A stretch of 64,000 bases of DNA from Adineta vaga (lineage: Eukaryota; Rotifera): assembly GCA_021613535.1 (NCBI GenBank), contig CP075494.1:8556001-8620000 (forward strand), given 5' to 3'. The position numbers were made by a program, and so were the translations under genes. Shown one piece after another: positions 30,301 through 40,245 of the stretch. The notes below the pieces were generated by a model. The model had not been told where the DNA came from. It saw only the letters and a program-made list of their open reading frames with translations, and did not search any database. Position 1 is the first letter of the stretch; every line of letters begins with the position of its first letter.

Positions 30301-31404
30301 TCAATAAGCAATATGAAGAACACCACTACGAACATAGTAATATAAATGTTGACCACCAGAACCATAAACCCACGTTTTCAGATCAAAAAGATTTGTACCA
30401 TCTTTTGTACCTTTGACTTTATAAACTCGTACGGCTCTTTGATTTCCATACCAGTCAAGACGAGAACCACTAAGACATGTTTCTGGTGGATGATCGATTC
30501 CATTTTGGGTTAAAAAGTACGCAGTACCTTTTCCATAGATTTTTCCAATACCGCTTGGTTCAATACAAACAGCAGCTGATTCATCAAGTCCAATGCCACG
30601 AGCTAATATTCCTGTATCCTTATTCATACGAGCAAGAAATGTTACCAGACGACCATGTCGATCACGATTATCAAAATGAGAATCGGTGACGACATCGGAA
30701 AGGAAAGGTTGTCGTAAAAAATCATTATAGCCAAGAGTTAGAAGATTAATATACGGATTATTAAGCGCTTCAACTGAAGTAATTGTTCCTTCAAGAGCAG
30801 AAAAATAAGTACCACCAAGGATGGCACAGCCTGCTGAAGTACCACCAATTGGTATTTGTTTTATACTGCGCAAATAGTCAAGTGCATAATGGACTTTTGT
30901 ATTTTTCCAAAAGTTAACATAATTTGCTTGATCACCACCAGAAATAAAGACAGCTTCCGCATTCAGAATTGTTCGTTCGACTTCTGGATCATTGGCCAAT
31001 GTACGAGAATTGATCAATAATGTTTCAACAGAATTTATCGTTCCTAAATCATAGATATAACTATTATAAGCATCAGTACCAGTTGCTCGTAATATAACAA
31101 AATCACCGCCGCCAGCTTTTTTGATCATCCATTGAAATATTTCATCAACATCGGCACCTCCTCCAACCAGAACAGTACCACCAGCAGTAGTTGTATTCAC
31201 ATCATTCGCATCACCAATCAGTCCTATGGATGCAACACTTCTGCCATTCACATTTGTTTTCTCTTGAATCGACGCTCCACTGATAAAATTTACCAACGAA
31301 ATAAAACAACTCAATACAACAAGTAGATTCACATACATCATACCTTTACCGATAGTCGTGTGAAAATGTTTAATAACAAAAATATTATAGATTAAAACTG
31401 CCAT
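30301..31404 (-). CDS. Cyanophycinase-like peptidase (family S51), secreted, intronless
   Basis: Predicted serine peptidase or dipeptidase of family S51, whose members include cyanophycinase and peptidase E. The nucleophile elbow is GGTSAGCAILGG with Ser in the GTSAG motif. Upstream are VFISGGDQANYVNFW, the family's GG(D/N)Q substrate-pocket motif, and a Rossmann-like start VLVGGGADVDE. Downstream are SDVVTDSHFDNRDRHGRL, carrying the His/Arg segment typical of cyanophycinases, and RGIGLDESAAVCIE. The N-terminus from ATG 31341, MMYVNLLVVLSCFISLVNFISG, is a signal peptide; the first ATG at 31404 would add 21 residues. Length 346-367 residues, larger than peptidase E and similar to cyanophycinases. 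There is no intron, in contrast to most neighbours, and such genes are mainly bacterial, so horizontal origin is likely. The true substrate in an animal is unknown. Confidence 0.9.
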   Translation of the reverse strand: MAVLIYNIFVIKHFHTTIGKGMMYVNLLVVLSCFISLVNFISGASIQEKTNVNGRSVASIGLIGDANDVNTTTAGGTVLVGGGADVDEIFQWMIKKAGGGDFVILRATGTDAYNSYIYDLGTINSVETLLINSRTLANDPEVERTILNAEAVFISGGDQANYVNFWKNTKVHYALDYLRSIKQIPIGGTSAGCAILGGTYFSALEGTITSVEALNNPYINLLTLGYNDFLRQPFLSDVVTDSHFDNRDRHGRLVTFLARMNKDTGILARGIGLDESAAVCIEPSGIGKIYGKGTAYFLTQNGIDHPPETCLSGSRLDWYGNQRAVRVYKVKGTKDGTNLFDLKTWVYGSGGQHLYYYVRSGVLHIAY

Positions 31405-32104
31405 AGTATCACATTTTCTTTCTCTCTCTATTGATTTTAGATTTAAAAAAAGATCAAATATATTCTATTATTTTCAATCTTGATGAAAATTCATTTTCTC
31501 ATCGAAAACAACAAGGGATTGTTAATTTTATTAGAAAGAAGAAAATCGACTAATTCAATTAATAGTTAGTATCTATCTATAAAAGCCATCCATACTCATT
31601 CTTTTTGGTTTTTCTATAAACAAATTATCGTTAATCGAATTTTGATATCTGCTGCGATATTGAATATAAACTTCCGATGACAAAAGATCTTCAACACTGC
31701 TCTATCAGTATTTGTTTTGTGACAAGATCAGTTCATTAATATATTTCGACGTGTGTTTTTTTTTCAAATAGTGTAATATATATATATTATAAAAAGGGAA
31801 GAAAAAAGATAGGGACAAAAGTAAGTAGAAGAGTACAGGATGTTAAACACAACAATGAATGAGATGACGACATCGTAACGATCAAGAAGAAAAGAAATAG
31901 AGTGAACGTAAAATAACAGCACTCACATACATGAACATATGACAACGACAAGACACAATTTTTTGAGAAAATAAGACGAAGTAAACATTGTTGTCTGTCC
32001 GACGTCATTCATATACCTACCGAATTGGTTTGTTTTGTTTTTTGTAGTTTTTATTTATATACACCGATTTTTATTTTCAATATATAAAAAAAATAATAAA
32101 GCGA
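31405..32104. other. Spacer between S51 peptidase and CNOT2
   Basis: Upstream region of the S51 gene and 3' flank of CNOT2. Contains an ATATATAT tract near 31776 and A/T runs. The 73-codon frame at 31787-32008 on the minus strand is hydrophobic and Ser/Leu-rich from composition, with no recognised domain. Confidence 0.6.
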
Positions 32105-33544
32105 TTATCTAGATGAGTTTGTATTATACGATGTTATAGGTGCAGATTGTTGTTGAAAAAATTTTGATGCAAGTAAATCTTGTTGTTGTTGTTGTTTTAA
32201 TACTAAACCTAAAGATGATAGAAAAAAATTTCAATCTGAATAAATAACAGAAAATTTTACCATCTAATTTATCATAATCAATTCGCATTGTTTTATGTGT
32301 TTTACGCCAAAGTTGAACATCAAATACACAATAAACACCCGATTCATATGTATCATATTTTAAATCAGGCATGATATTTTTTATTCTTGTTAACCATAAA
32401 CGTTCTTCTTTATGATAACGCCAATCACGTTTATATAATTCGGCGGCAGCGGATAATTGCACATAATCATTACCAAATGAATAGAATAGAAAGAATAATG
32501 TATCTTCATTTAAATTTGAAAAATTTACAGGAGATAATTTTTCACGTATCTGTAAGCCCATTTGATATTCAGATGGTACTTGATAATCGATTTCATGTGC
32601 TCGAGCTTGATTATCAGAAAATGGAGATACAAAGGATGGATATAAATCATTTGGACTTTCCATACCTAGAAAAACGAGAAGATTTCAATAGATTCATAGT
32701 ATTCATGTTGATAAAGAATACATACTTAGTCCTAATGTTGTTAAATCAAAATTCAATAACATTGATGAATCTGGATGTTTTTCTGCATGTTGAATCATTT
32801 GTAAAAGTCCAACGAGACCATATTGATCTGTAATTGTCGTTGGTGGTAAACCATTGGTATTCGTGATTGTTGACGGCGTATTTGATAGGTGCGTTATTGT
32901 TGTTGATGATGATGCGGATGATGGTGTTGATTTTGTATTGGAAGATGATTGATGTCGATTTATTAATGTACTCAATGGATCAATGGATGTTTTAAATGGA
33001 ATAGGTGACTGCGGTTGTGAATGTTGTGATGAATTATATCCATTACTTATTGATTGATGATTTTGATATAGAGATTGAATATTATTCGTCGATGATGATA
33101 ATGATTCATGGAAATTATTTCGATGAGGTAATGGTGGAAAATCTTCTTGTTGTAATTCAAACTATAGCGAAAAGAAATCTATTGTCTTTGACAAAAAGAA
33201 AATAAATGTTTTACATTTTTCTCTATTTGAGTTTGAGGAGATGATCCAAGTAAACCATCAAATTGTGATGAAGTGGATTGTTGAAAATTTAGAAGATTAG
33301 GTTGTTTCATTAATAATTGTTGTGCTAATGTTGACGAAGATGATGATGATGACGTTGATGATGTTGGCTGTCCTATTGTTGTCCACTGTTTTCCACTGCC
33401 AATCGATCCAAGTAAAGATGAAGTATTCGAATTTAGAGATGATGGTATTGTTGATACTCCACCATTACTATTGACATGTAAATAAGAAGATGGTGTAGAT
33501 GATGATGATGAATTGGCAGTGGCTGCCAAATGTAGAAAAGACAT
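32105..33544 (-). CDS. CNOT2: CCR4-NOT complex subunit 2
   Basis: Scaffold subunit of the CCR4-NOT deadenylase complex, which shortens mRNA tails and represses translation. Four main exons join in frame. The N-terminal half is Ser/Thr/Asn/Gln-rich and disordered (MSFLHLAATANSSSSS...). A short conserved part, FELQQEDFPPLP, matches the typical CNOT2 QxEDFPALPG-like segment, and DQYGLVGLLQMIQ followed by LTTLGLSMESPNDLYPSF leads into the NOT2/3/5 (NOT-box) domain. There, VPSEYQMGLQIREKL, AAELYKRDWRYHKEERLWLT and YESGVYCVFDVQLWRKTHK are diagnostic; it ends near IDYDKLDG. The last exon adds a Gln-rich tail (LVLKQQQQQDLL...) ending NTNSSR. It is divergent from cystinosin with 521 bases between start codons. 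Confidence 0.95.
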
Positions 33545-34065
33545 AATGTTTTGAAAAAAAATAACAAATCGAAGAATTTCTTTTTTGTTTTTCTCTAAGG
33601 AAAAAGAAAAGAAAGATTAAAATATGAACATGTAAACAGATAAAATCGAGAAAAACAAGTCACAATGTTCAATAAATGTTAGTATTTTGTTTTGACGAAT
33701 AATCTGTAAAAAAAAATATACGCATCAACCATAGAAAAAAGGTCCGGATGAAGATGAATTGACATTCGAAGAAATGAGTCGCGACAATCGCTTTCATTCG
33801 ATTCAAATGTTAATGAAAAGAAATAATTAAATTTTTATTTTAGATTTTATTATCAATGTTTAAAAATAACATCGAAAAGGTTTCTTATATAAATAAATAA
33901 TAATGCATAAAACAACTAGCGACATCCTCTATTCTCATTTGTTACAAGAATAAAACCATTCATCTACTTCGAAAACGTCTTTACGACTATTTTAAAGTAA
34001 AAAAGTAGATTTTATCAATCAATTCATAATAAAACGAACTATTTATTAATCTATATATAGATTCA
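33545..34065. promoter_or_regulatory. Divergent CNOT2 / cystinosin promoter region
   Basis: A 521-base spacer separates the ATG of CNOT2 (minus) from that of cystinosin (plus). No other gene fits in it, so it must hold both core promoters and leaders. I see AT-rich sequence but no clear TATA box for either. Confidence 0.6.
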
Positions 34066-35320
34066 ATGTCTCTCAAATATCTCACTCGATTTTCATACTT
34101 TCTTCTTCTTTTCAATCTGACTATACATGCGCAACAAGAACAATCAGTCATCGCTTTTGAACCATCTTCAATCAGTATTACAGTCGGTCAAAATTATTCA
34201 GTCAATGTTCGTCTTCTAATACCCGATATCATTCCACCCAATGTTTTCTTGATGTTTATGTACAATGATAAACTCTCGGATGCAGACGGTTATATTCAAA
34301 CTTTACCAAATATAACATTTACTAAACAAACAAGTGATGATCAAAGTCGAATGATTATTGTTAGTGGTCGTCGACAAGGACATGTTGTTGTGACAGCACA
34401 ATCGCCACAAGTAAACATATCATCATTCTACGATTTTCTTCTTATTGATATTGCACGAAGTAAAACATTAAATATTTTAATACAACTTGTTGGATGGATT
34501 TATTTCTTTGCTTGGTCAATATCGTTCTATCCTCAAATTATACTTAATTTTCGTCGTCAAAGTGTCATTGGATTAAATTTTGATTTTTTAGCATTGAATA
34601 TTCTTGGACATACATGTTACTCTATATATAATCTATGTTTGTATACGTCACATGATGTTCAAAAACAATACTATACTGCACATCCACATGGAATTTTACC
34701 TGTTTTGCTTAATGATGTAAGAGAATGATTCATTTGGAATAGATTCTTTATATAAATTATTCATATAGGTTTTGTTCAGTGTTCATGCTGTCATTGCATG
34801 TTTAGTAACTGTTGGTCAGTGTGTATTTTTTGAACGTGGTACACAACGTGTTTCCTACATAGCTCGTATAATTGGCGGCGTCTTAATCATTTTTTTACTT
34901 ATATCTTCGATCGTTGCATTTACAAGTCATTTATCAACATTAACATTACTTTATTTTTATTCCTATGTGAAATTAACAATAACAATGATTAAATATGTTC
35001 CACAAGCATGGATGAATTATAAACGAAAATCTACCGAAGGTTGGTCAATTGGTAATATTCTGTTAGATTTTACTGGTGGAGTATTAAGTGTCGTACAAAT
35101 GTTTTTACTTGCAATTAATTATGATGATTGGTCATCAATATTTGGTTCACCAACAAAATTTGGATTAGGATTATTTTCAATTATATTTGACATATTGTTC
35201 ATTCTTCAACATTATATATTCTATCGAACAAATCGATCAATCGTTCGACGAACAAAACTTACGACAAATGAGGAAGATAATCATGATGAAACATCACCTA
35301 TTCTTCCTGCACGATTATAA
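34066..35320 (+). CDS. CTNS: Cystinosin (lysosomal cystine/proton symporter)
   Basis: Exports cystine from lysosomes with protons. Two exons, with one short intron after LPVLLND (about 34716-34769). A signal peptide (KYLTRFSYFLLLFNLTIHA) leads to a luminal domain with several N-glycosylation sites (NYS, NIT, NIS), then seven helices. Both PQ-loops are present: SFYPQIILNFRRQSVIGLN and KYVPQAWMNYKRKSTEGW. The conserved GNILLDFTGG and GSPTKFGLGLFSIIFDI segments follow. The tail after the last helix is about 30 residues, acidic, and lacks the GYDQL lysosomal sorting signal known from the human protein; DETSPIL near the end could serve as an acidic dileucine-type signal instead. A poly(A) signal is at 35406-35411. 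Confidence 0.96.
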
Positions 35321-35849
35321 TTCAGTACAAAACGGTGTTTTCCTCTCTGCTAATACAATTCTTCTGTCCATGTAATTCCTTTTTTTCTTGTCAATTACAA
35401 TCAAAAATAAAATATTGTCAAAAGACTTTTGGGAAGTATCTCAGTAATCTATGAGAGTTTCAGTGATAATCATCACTTTATTATCGTAAATTTGTTCTTT
35501 TTTCAAAAAGAATTTGAGATAGATAACAAATGTCAGATCAATGAATATATAAAAGAAGAAGAAGAAGAAGAAGATGAAGGAGAAAGCACATTTGAGTTGA
35601 TCCACACGAATTGAATGAAAGATTATCTACTGTCACTGCACACAAGAAAAACAGATTCATAAAGAAACTTAGTCACACATCAATCAGTTAACAAGTGTAG
35701 ACGAGAAACAAAATCAAACAAAAAGAAAACAACTGTTCTGAATGTGCTTGTGTGATGATGAGAGACAGAGAAAGACAGAAGGAGATTGTTTGTTTTTTGT
35801 TCATGTCATTGATATAATAAATAAGAATTTTATCTGATCGGTTGATCGT
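35321..35849. other. Convergent 3' spacer between cystinosin and LKB1
   Basis: 3' flanks of two converging genes. It includes a poly(A) signal for cystinosin at 35406-35411 and a GAA-rich run near 35552-35580. No coding feature is supported. Confidence 0.6.
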
Positions 35850-37556
35850 TTATGATAAGACACAAATGCGTGGTTGATGTCGAGATCGAGATTTTGTTGG
35901 AGGAAGTGTTTCACCACTTAACGTTCGACTACATCCACAATTTAGAGTAGATCGACCATTATGTTGTTGAACAACTTGTTGATTCTCGTAAGGTGAATGA
36001 AAAAATGAAGTTGAATTTATTGGTATTTTGACTGGTTCTTCTTCAGTATTACGATTATTTTCTGAAAGAGTTGGTGGTCGATGCAATTCCGTTAAATAAT
36101 CATACATTGTACTTGTTTGAAAACGAGTCAACGCTAATTGAGGAAATGGTAAGAGATCAAATGTACGTGGTGGTCGTCGTCGAAACCATTCATGTTGTTT
36201 AATTTGTTCAACAGTAAAACGTTGATTTTTATTAATATGTAATAAACCATGAATAAGTGAAGTTAAATGTAGTTCAACATCATCTGGAATGGTATAAACA
36301 CCTTTACCAATTGTTTGAAATAATAAATAAATATTATCAGCTTCAAATGGTAAACATCCGGTGACAATATTATATAAAGTTACACCACATGACCAAATAT
36401 CAATCGAAAAACCACTATATGTATCTTCACCATTGGCTATTTCAGGACATTGAAAAGCAGGAGTACCTAAAAGATGATATTCATTGTAAGATAAAATTCT
36501 TGTTTTGACTCAGATTTATTAATAATTGACTAATTCTATAGATTAAATCTTATTTTAATGTATTTCTCTGATAGATTTAAATTAATTAATCTCGAGAGTT
36601 AAAAAAACACCACATACCTTGACTTCTTGTAATTGTATCATCAAAACTGAACCTAAATAGAAAAGAAAAACATTGATATTTTTAATCAAATTCATTCTTT
36701 CGCATCTATTTACATATCCAGTTGTTCTGCTGTTCCAAAATCTGTAATTTTCAATTGATGTTCTATTGTAATTAATAAATTTCCTGGTCTAAATAATATA
36801 CAAATGTATTCTATATCTCTGAACGTTTTTTGTTACATACTTAATATCATTATGAATAATGAATTTTGAATGTAAATATTCGATTCCATCGATCAATTGT
36901 ATAAAATATCCATGTGCTTGCCAGATAGGAAATGCTCTTGTGTCTCGTTGATGTTCATCACTATCGAGCATTTCTTGTAATGAAACAACGCAAAGATCAA
37001 TAAATAAATATAGCTTTTGTTTTTCATCATTTCTAATAAAATCATATAATTTAATTATATTTTGATGATTTAGTTTTTTTAATAAACGTATTTCTGTTGC
37101 TGCCATCTTTTCACCGTGTGGAGTTTTACGTAAACGTCTTCGTTGCATAATTTTAACTGCACGTCGACATAAATTACGACGATCTAAACATTCTTTTACT
37201 TTAGCATAAGAACCTTGCCCAATAACATCACCAAATAGATAAGCTCCGATAAATTTTGCACGTTTACGTTTAGCATAAAAATTGAAATCATCTTCGGATG
37301 AAACACGTTGAATAGGAACTACTGTAGGTGGAGTTAATTCAAATATACAACCGGATGTTTGTTCACCATCATCTTCTTGTTCATCAAATAAGATATTAAA
37401 TTGAGCACCAGCATGTTCAGATGATGAATGACCGTTTTTATAATTGTACAAGATCGATGGTTGCTGAATATGAGAATATAATTCGTCTTTTTCAGATGAA
37501 TATTGAGAAGTATTTCCAATGAATACTGAAGATGGTAAGAGACTTTTATCAGTCAT
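35850..37556 (-). CDS. STK11: LKB1-type master kinase
   Basis: Upstream kinase of AMPK-family kinases, active with STRAD and MO25, controlling energy balance and polarity. ATG 37556 (MTDKSLLPSS) is the start; the codon two before it is GTG. An acidic N-terminal region of about 95 residues leads into AKFIGAYLFGDVIGQGSYAK, the LKB1-typical glycine loop. Then come CRRAVKIMQRRRLR (Lys), CQ-type helix WQAHGYFIQLIDGIEYLHS, catalytic loop HNDIKPGNLL, KITDFGTAE and RSQGTPAFQCPEIANG, all close to vertebrate LKB1. The kinase domain ends QIKQHEWFRRR. The tail is Pro/Ser/Asn-rich and ends RICVLS, a CAAX box equivalent to the farnesylated end of mammalian LKB1. Introns interrupt the domain at HNDIK and after AEQLDM. 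The catalytic loop has HND where most kinases have HRD. Confidence 0.95.
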
Positions 37557-38391
37557 GTCCACACATCATTTAGTTCTGAGAAAATAAAGTTGTTTTTGAA
37601 ATAAAAATATTTTCAATTAATGATGAATCTCGATCCCAATAATTCTTCGAATATTCTTAAGTCAAAATAGATGTAATTTAAGATTTTATTTGAACTATAA
37701 TGTTCTTTTTTGCGAGATAATCTATCATAAATAATGGTTGTGATAGACAACGAATAAAATAATCTGTATGATTTCTTAATTCTATCTGATCGATAGATGG
37801 CAATGGTTTAGTTTATAAACAAAATCTCTCTTAAAGAATATAATGTATTCTAGTAGCAATTAAAATTATCTTTAAAATTTGCAGATGATTCCAACTTTTG
37901 GGAAAGATTAAACATAAAAATAGCAACATTTTGATCTGTTTTCTTTTTTGTTATTAATGATTTTGTTTCTTATAAATATTTTATCAGATTTCTTCTTCAC
38001 TCTATACGAAAGAAGAAAAGAGCGTGTCTGATGATGATTGATTTGTTTTAGTCACCTGTATAAGCGAACAAACCGTTTGTTTGTTTCGTATCACTGATTT
38101 ATCTGAGTATTTTGATATGTATACATCACTGTCGCTAATCAATCGCCAGGTGTCCAAAGTTTAAGAGTATTTCGTATATTTTTTTTCTATTCGGTTTTTG
38201 TGTGTCCCTATTAGGTGAGTGGGAATATTTTACCAACAAACCACAAAAAACATAGTCGGCTGTACAGAATCCACTAATATATAATATTTTTGTAAGTTTA
38301 TATTTTTTTCTCCTTGGTTGGTCACAAAATATCGAGTTTCAGGTACTCTTTCGTCTCTCTCTCTACACAAATTTTCGACCTTCAACTTCTT

Positions 38392-38434
<43 letters not shown>

Positions 38435-38662
38435 TTTTTTCATTACGCCTTCAATACTTGGTTTTATCTCATTAACCAATCATCCGGCAAAAAATAATAA
38501 CCACATCACTTTGCGATTAAGGGGCATACCTATATTTTGTTTTAGTTTTCTTGTTTTTTTCTCAAAGACAGTTTCTTCTCACTTTACCTGCGCAATATTC
38601 GAGAATAAGTCTCATTTTCTTTTTTATATACAGATAAATTAACTGTATAATTCATATACAAA
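37557..38662. other. Divergent intergenic region between LKB1 and the repeat-protein gene
   Basis: Holds the promoters of both neighbours. A (CT)n run of nearly 40 bases at about 38394-38431 lies some 230 bases before the ATG of the repeat protein. Polypyrimidine tracts near 38530-38625 could belong to a 5' UTR intron. Confidence 0.6.
38394..38432. repeat. (CT)n microsatellite
   Basis: Perfect alternating CT run of about 38 bases, longest simple repeat in the window, in the leader or promoter of the Ala/Gly/Gln-rich protein gene. Confidence 0.95.
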
Positions 38663-40245
38663 ATGAGCGGACCATATAATCATCAAGTAGCAGCTGGACA
38701 AAGTTTTGGTCAAGGTATTGGCTATACTAGTGGAGTAAATGCCAGTCAATTTGGTGGTAACGCAGCTGGACAAGCTGTTGGACAAATTGCTGGACAAGCT
38801 GCTGGACTAGCTGCTGCTGCACAAGCTGCTGGACAAAACTTTACTCAAACCTCTTCAACATATCGAGCAGAATCTCATCAAACTCAACAAAATCCCGGTG
38901 TTCGTGCACAACAATTACAACGTAATGAACGAGAAACATCGTCTCAAGCTGCTTCAATACAACACACAGCAGAATCCCATCAAACTCAACAAAGTTCTAA
39001 TAGTCGTGGAGAAAAACTACAACGTAATGAACGAGAAACATCATCTCAACCTGCATCGACACAACGATCTGCTGAAGTTCGCTCCAGTCGACATGCTTCA
39101 AAAAATCAAGGAGGACATCATCATCATCGTCATCGTGAACGCACAAATTCCCAAAGCTCTAGCAGTTCCTCTGAAGGTGTTTATAAACTCGCCGGTGGTG
39201 ATGCTGGAGCAGCTGGTCTAACTGCTTCAAATTCCCATCAACAGTATTCTGCTGAAAGTGCTTACGCTTATGGAGGAGCTGCAAATGGTGTCGTTGGTGC
39301 ATATGGAGGAGCTGCATATGGTGCAACTGGTGCATATGGAGGAGCTGCATATGGCGCAACTGGTGCATATGGTGCAGGTGCTGCTCCTTGTGGAACCACT
39401 CAAGTTGAAGGTCCACGACGACCTGGACGTCATCAAAAACAAGTTATTCGACTACCTGACCAAGCTCAAGGAGCAACACGACAAGTACGACGCCGTCTTC
39501 CGACACCAGAACCGGATACATTGGAACGAGTGTAAGTTTTCAGAAATATGTTTAAATTGAATCTTATTTCAATTTGTTATAATCTAGTTATATTCAACGT
39601 GTAGGTGGTGAAGTTATCGAAGAAATTACAGAAATTCCAACAACACCACCACCTCGTGTTCAAGAACGAACTGTTACCGAACCAGCTGGACCACCTCGAG
39701 TTGTCAAACGAACCATTCGTGTACCACCACGAGGTGGTGACTGTCAACAATCCGGTGGCTTTTCCGGTAACGTAGGTCAATCCAATAATTTATTGAGTGC
39801 CGGAAGTTATGGAAGTGTACAACAAGCTTCTGGTAACTTTCAACAACAGGGTGCTGCCTCACCTAGTATTAATAGTGGTGCATCCTTTGGCACTGGATTC
39901 GGTAATGCGGTCGGTGGTGCATCACAAGGTGCTGGATTTGGTGGTGCAGTCGGCAATTTCAGTCCTGCTGGTGGCAGTTATTCATCTGTCAATCAGGCTT
40001 ATGGAACACAAAATGCAGGTTTTCCACAACAAGCTCCAAGCTTTGGTGGTGGTTTCCAACAACAAGCTGCTAGCTTCGGTGGTGGTTTTCAACAACAAGC
40101 TGCTAGCTTCGGTGGTGGTTTTCAACAACAAGCTGCTAGCTTCGGTAGCGGTTTTCAACAACGACCAACTGGTGCTTTCAGTTTCATAGCGCAAGGATTA
40201 ACACCAAGTGCTGGTCTTCATCAAGCTACCTGTTTTTATGTTTAA
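38663..40245 (+). CDS. Ala/Gly/Gln-rich protein with three sets of tandem repeats, function unknown
   Basis: Two exons, 38663-39531 and about 39588-40245, give about 508 residues. I do not recognise the family. No signal peptide or membrane segment is seen. Regions in order: Gly/Ala/Gln-rich start (GQAVGQIAGQAAGLAAAAQ); two copies of a roughly 34-residue unit with AESHQTQQ and LQRNERETSSQ; a His-rich patch (GGHHHHRHRERT) and a Ser run; two 11-residue GAYGGAAYGAT units; a conserved-looking charged core (QVIRLPDQAQGATRQ; RRLPTPEPDTLERVYIQR; GGEVIEEITEIPTTPPP; TVTEPAGPPRVVKRTIRVPP); then Gly/Gln/Ser-rich sequence with four 10-residue GGFQQQAASF units. The core's Pro- and Val-spaced charged strings recall cytoskeletal or cuticle-like structural proteins, but this is only an impression. 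Repeat units are nearly identical at DNA level, so duplication is recent. Confidence 0.82.
38869..39070 (+). repeat. Two direct repeats of about 100 bases in the repeat-protein gene
   Basis: The segment starting GCAGAATCTCATCAAACTC at 38869 recurs starting at about 38970. Both encode AESHQTQQ, a variable linker, LQRNERETSSQ, then (A/P)AS(I/T)Q. The stretch CTACAACGTAATGAACGAGA is practically unchanged between the copies. Confidence 0.85.
39296..39366 (+). repeat. 33-base tandem repeats (GAYGGAAYGAT)
   Basis: Two adjacent 33-base units differ at one silent site (GGT/GGC), followed by a partial third unit. They lie in frame. Confidence 0.85.
40039..40160 (+). repeat. 30-base tandem repeats (GGFQQQAASF)
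   Basis: Four in-frame units of 30 bases; the middle ones are nearly identical. The last one carries S in place of the second G, and the first carries P in place of an A. Confidence 0.88.

Noticed and set aside
39159-39442. Two long minus-strand frames opposite the tandem-repeat protein
   Set aside because: They mirror the repeats (HMQLLHMHQ-like strings) and are shadows of the plus-strand gene.
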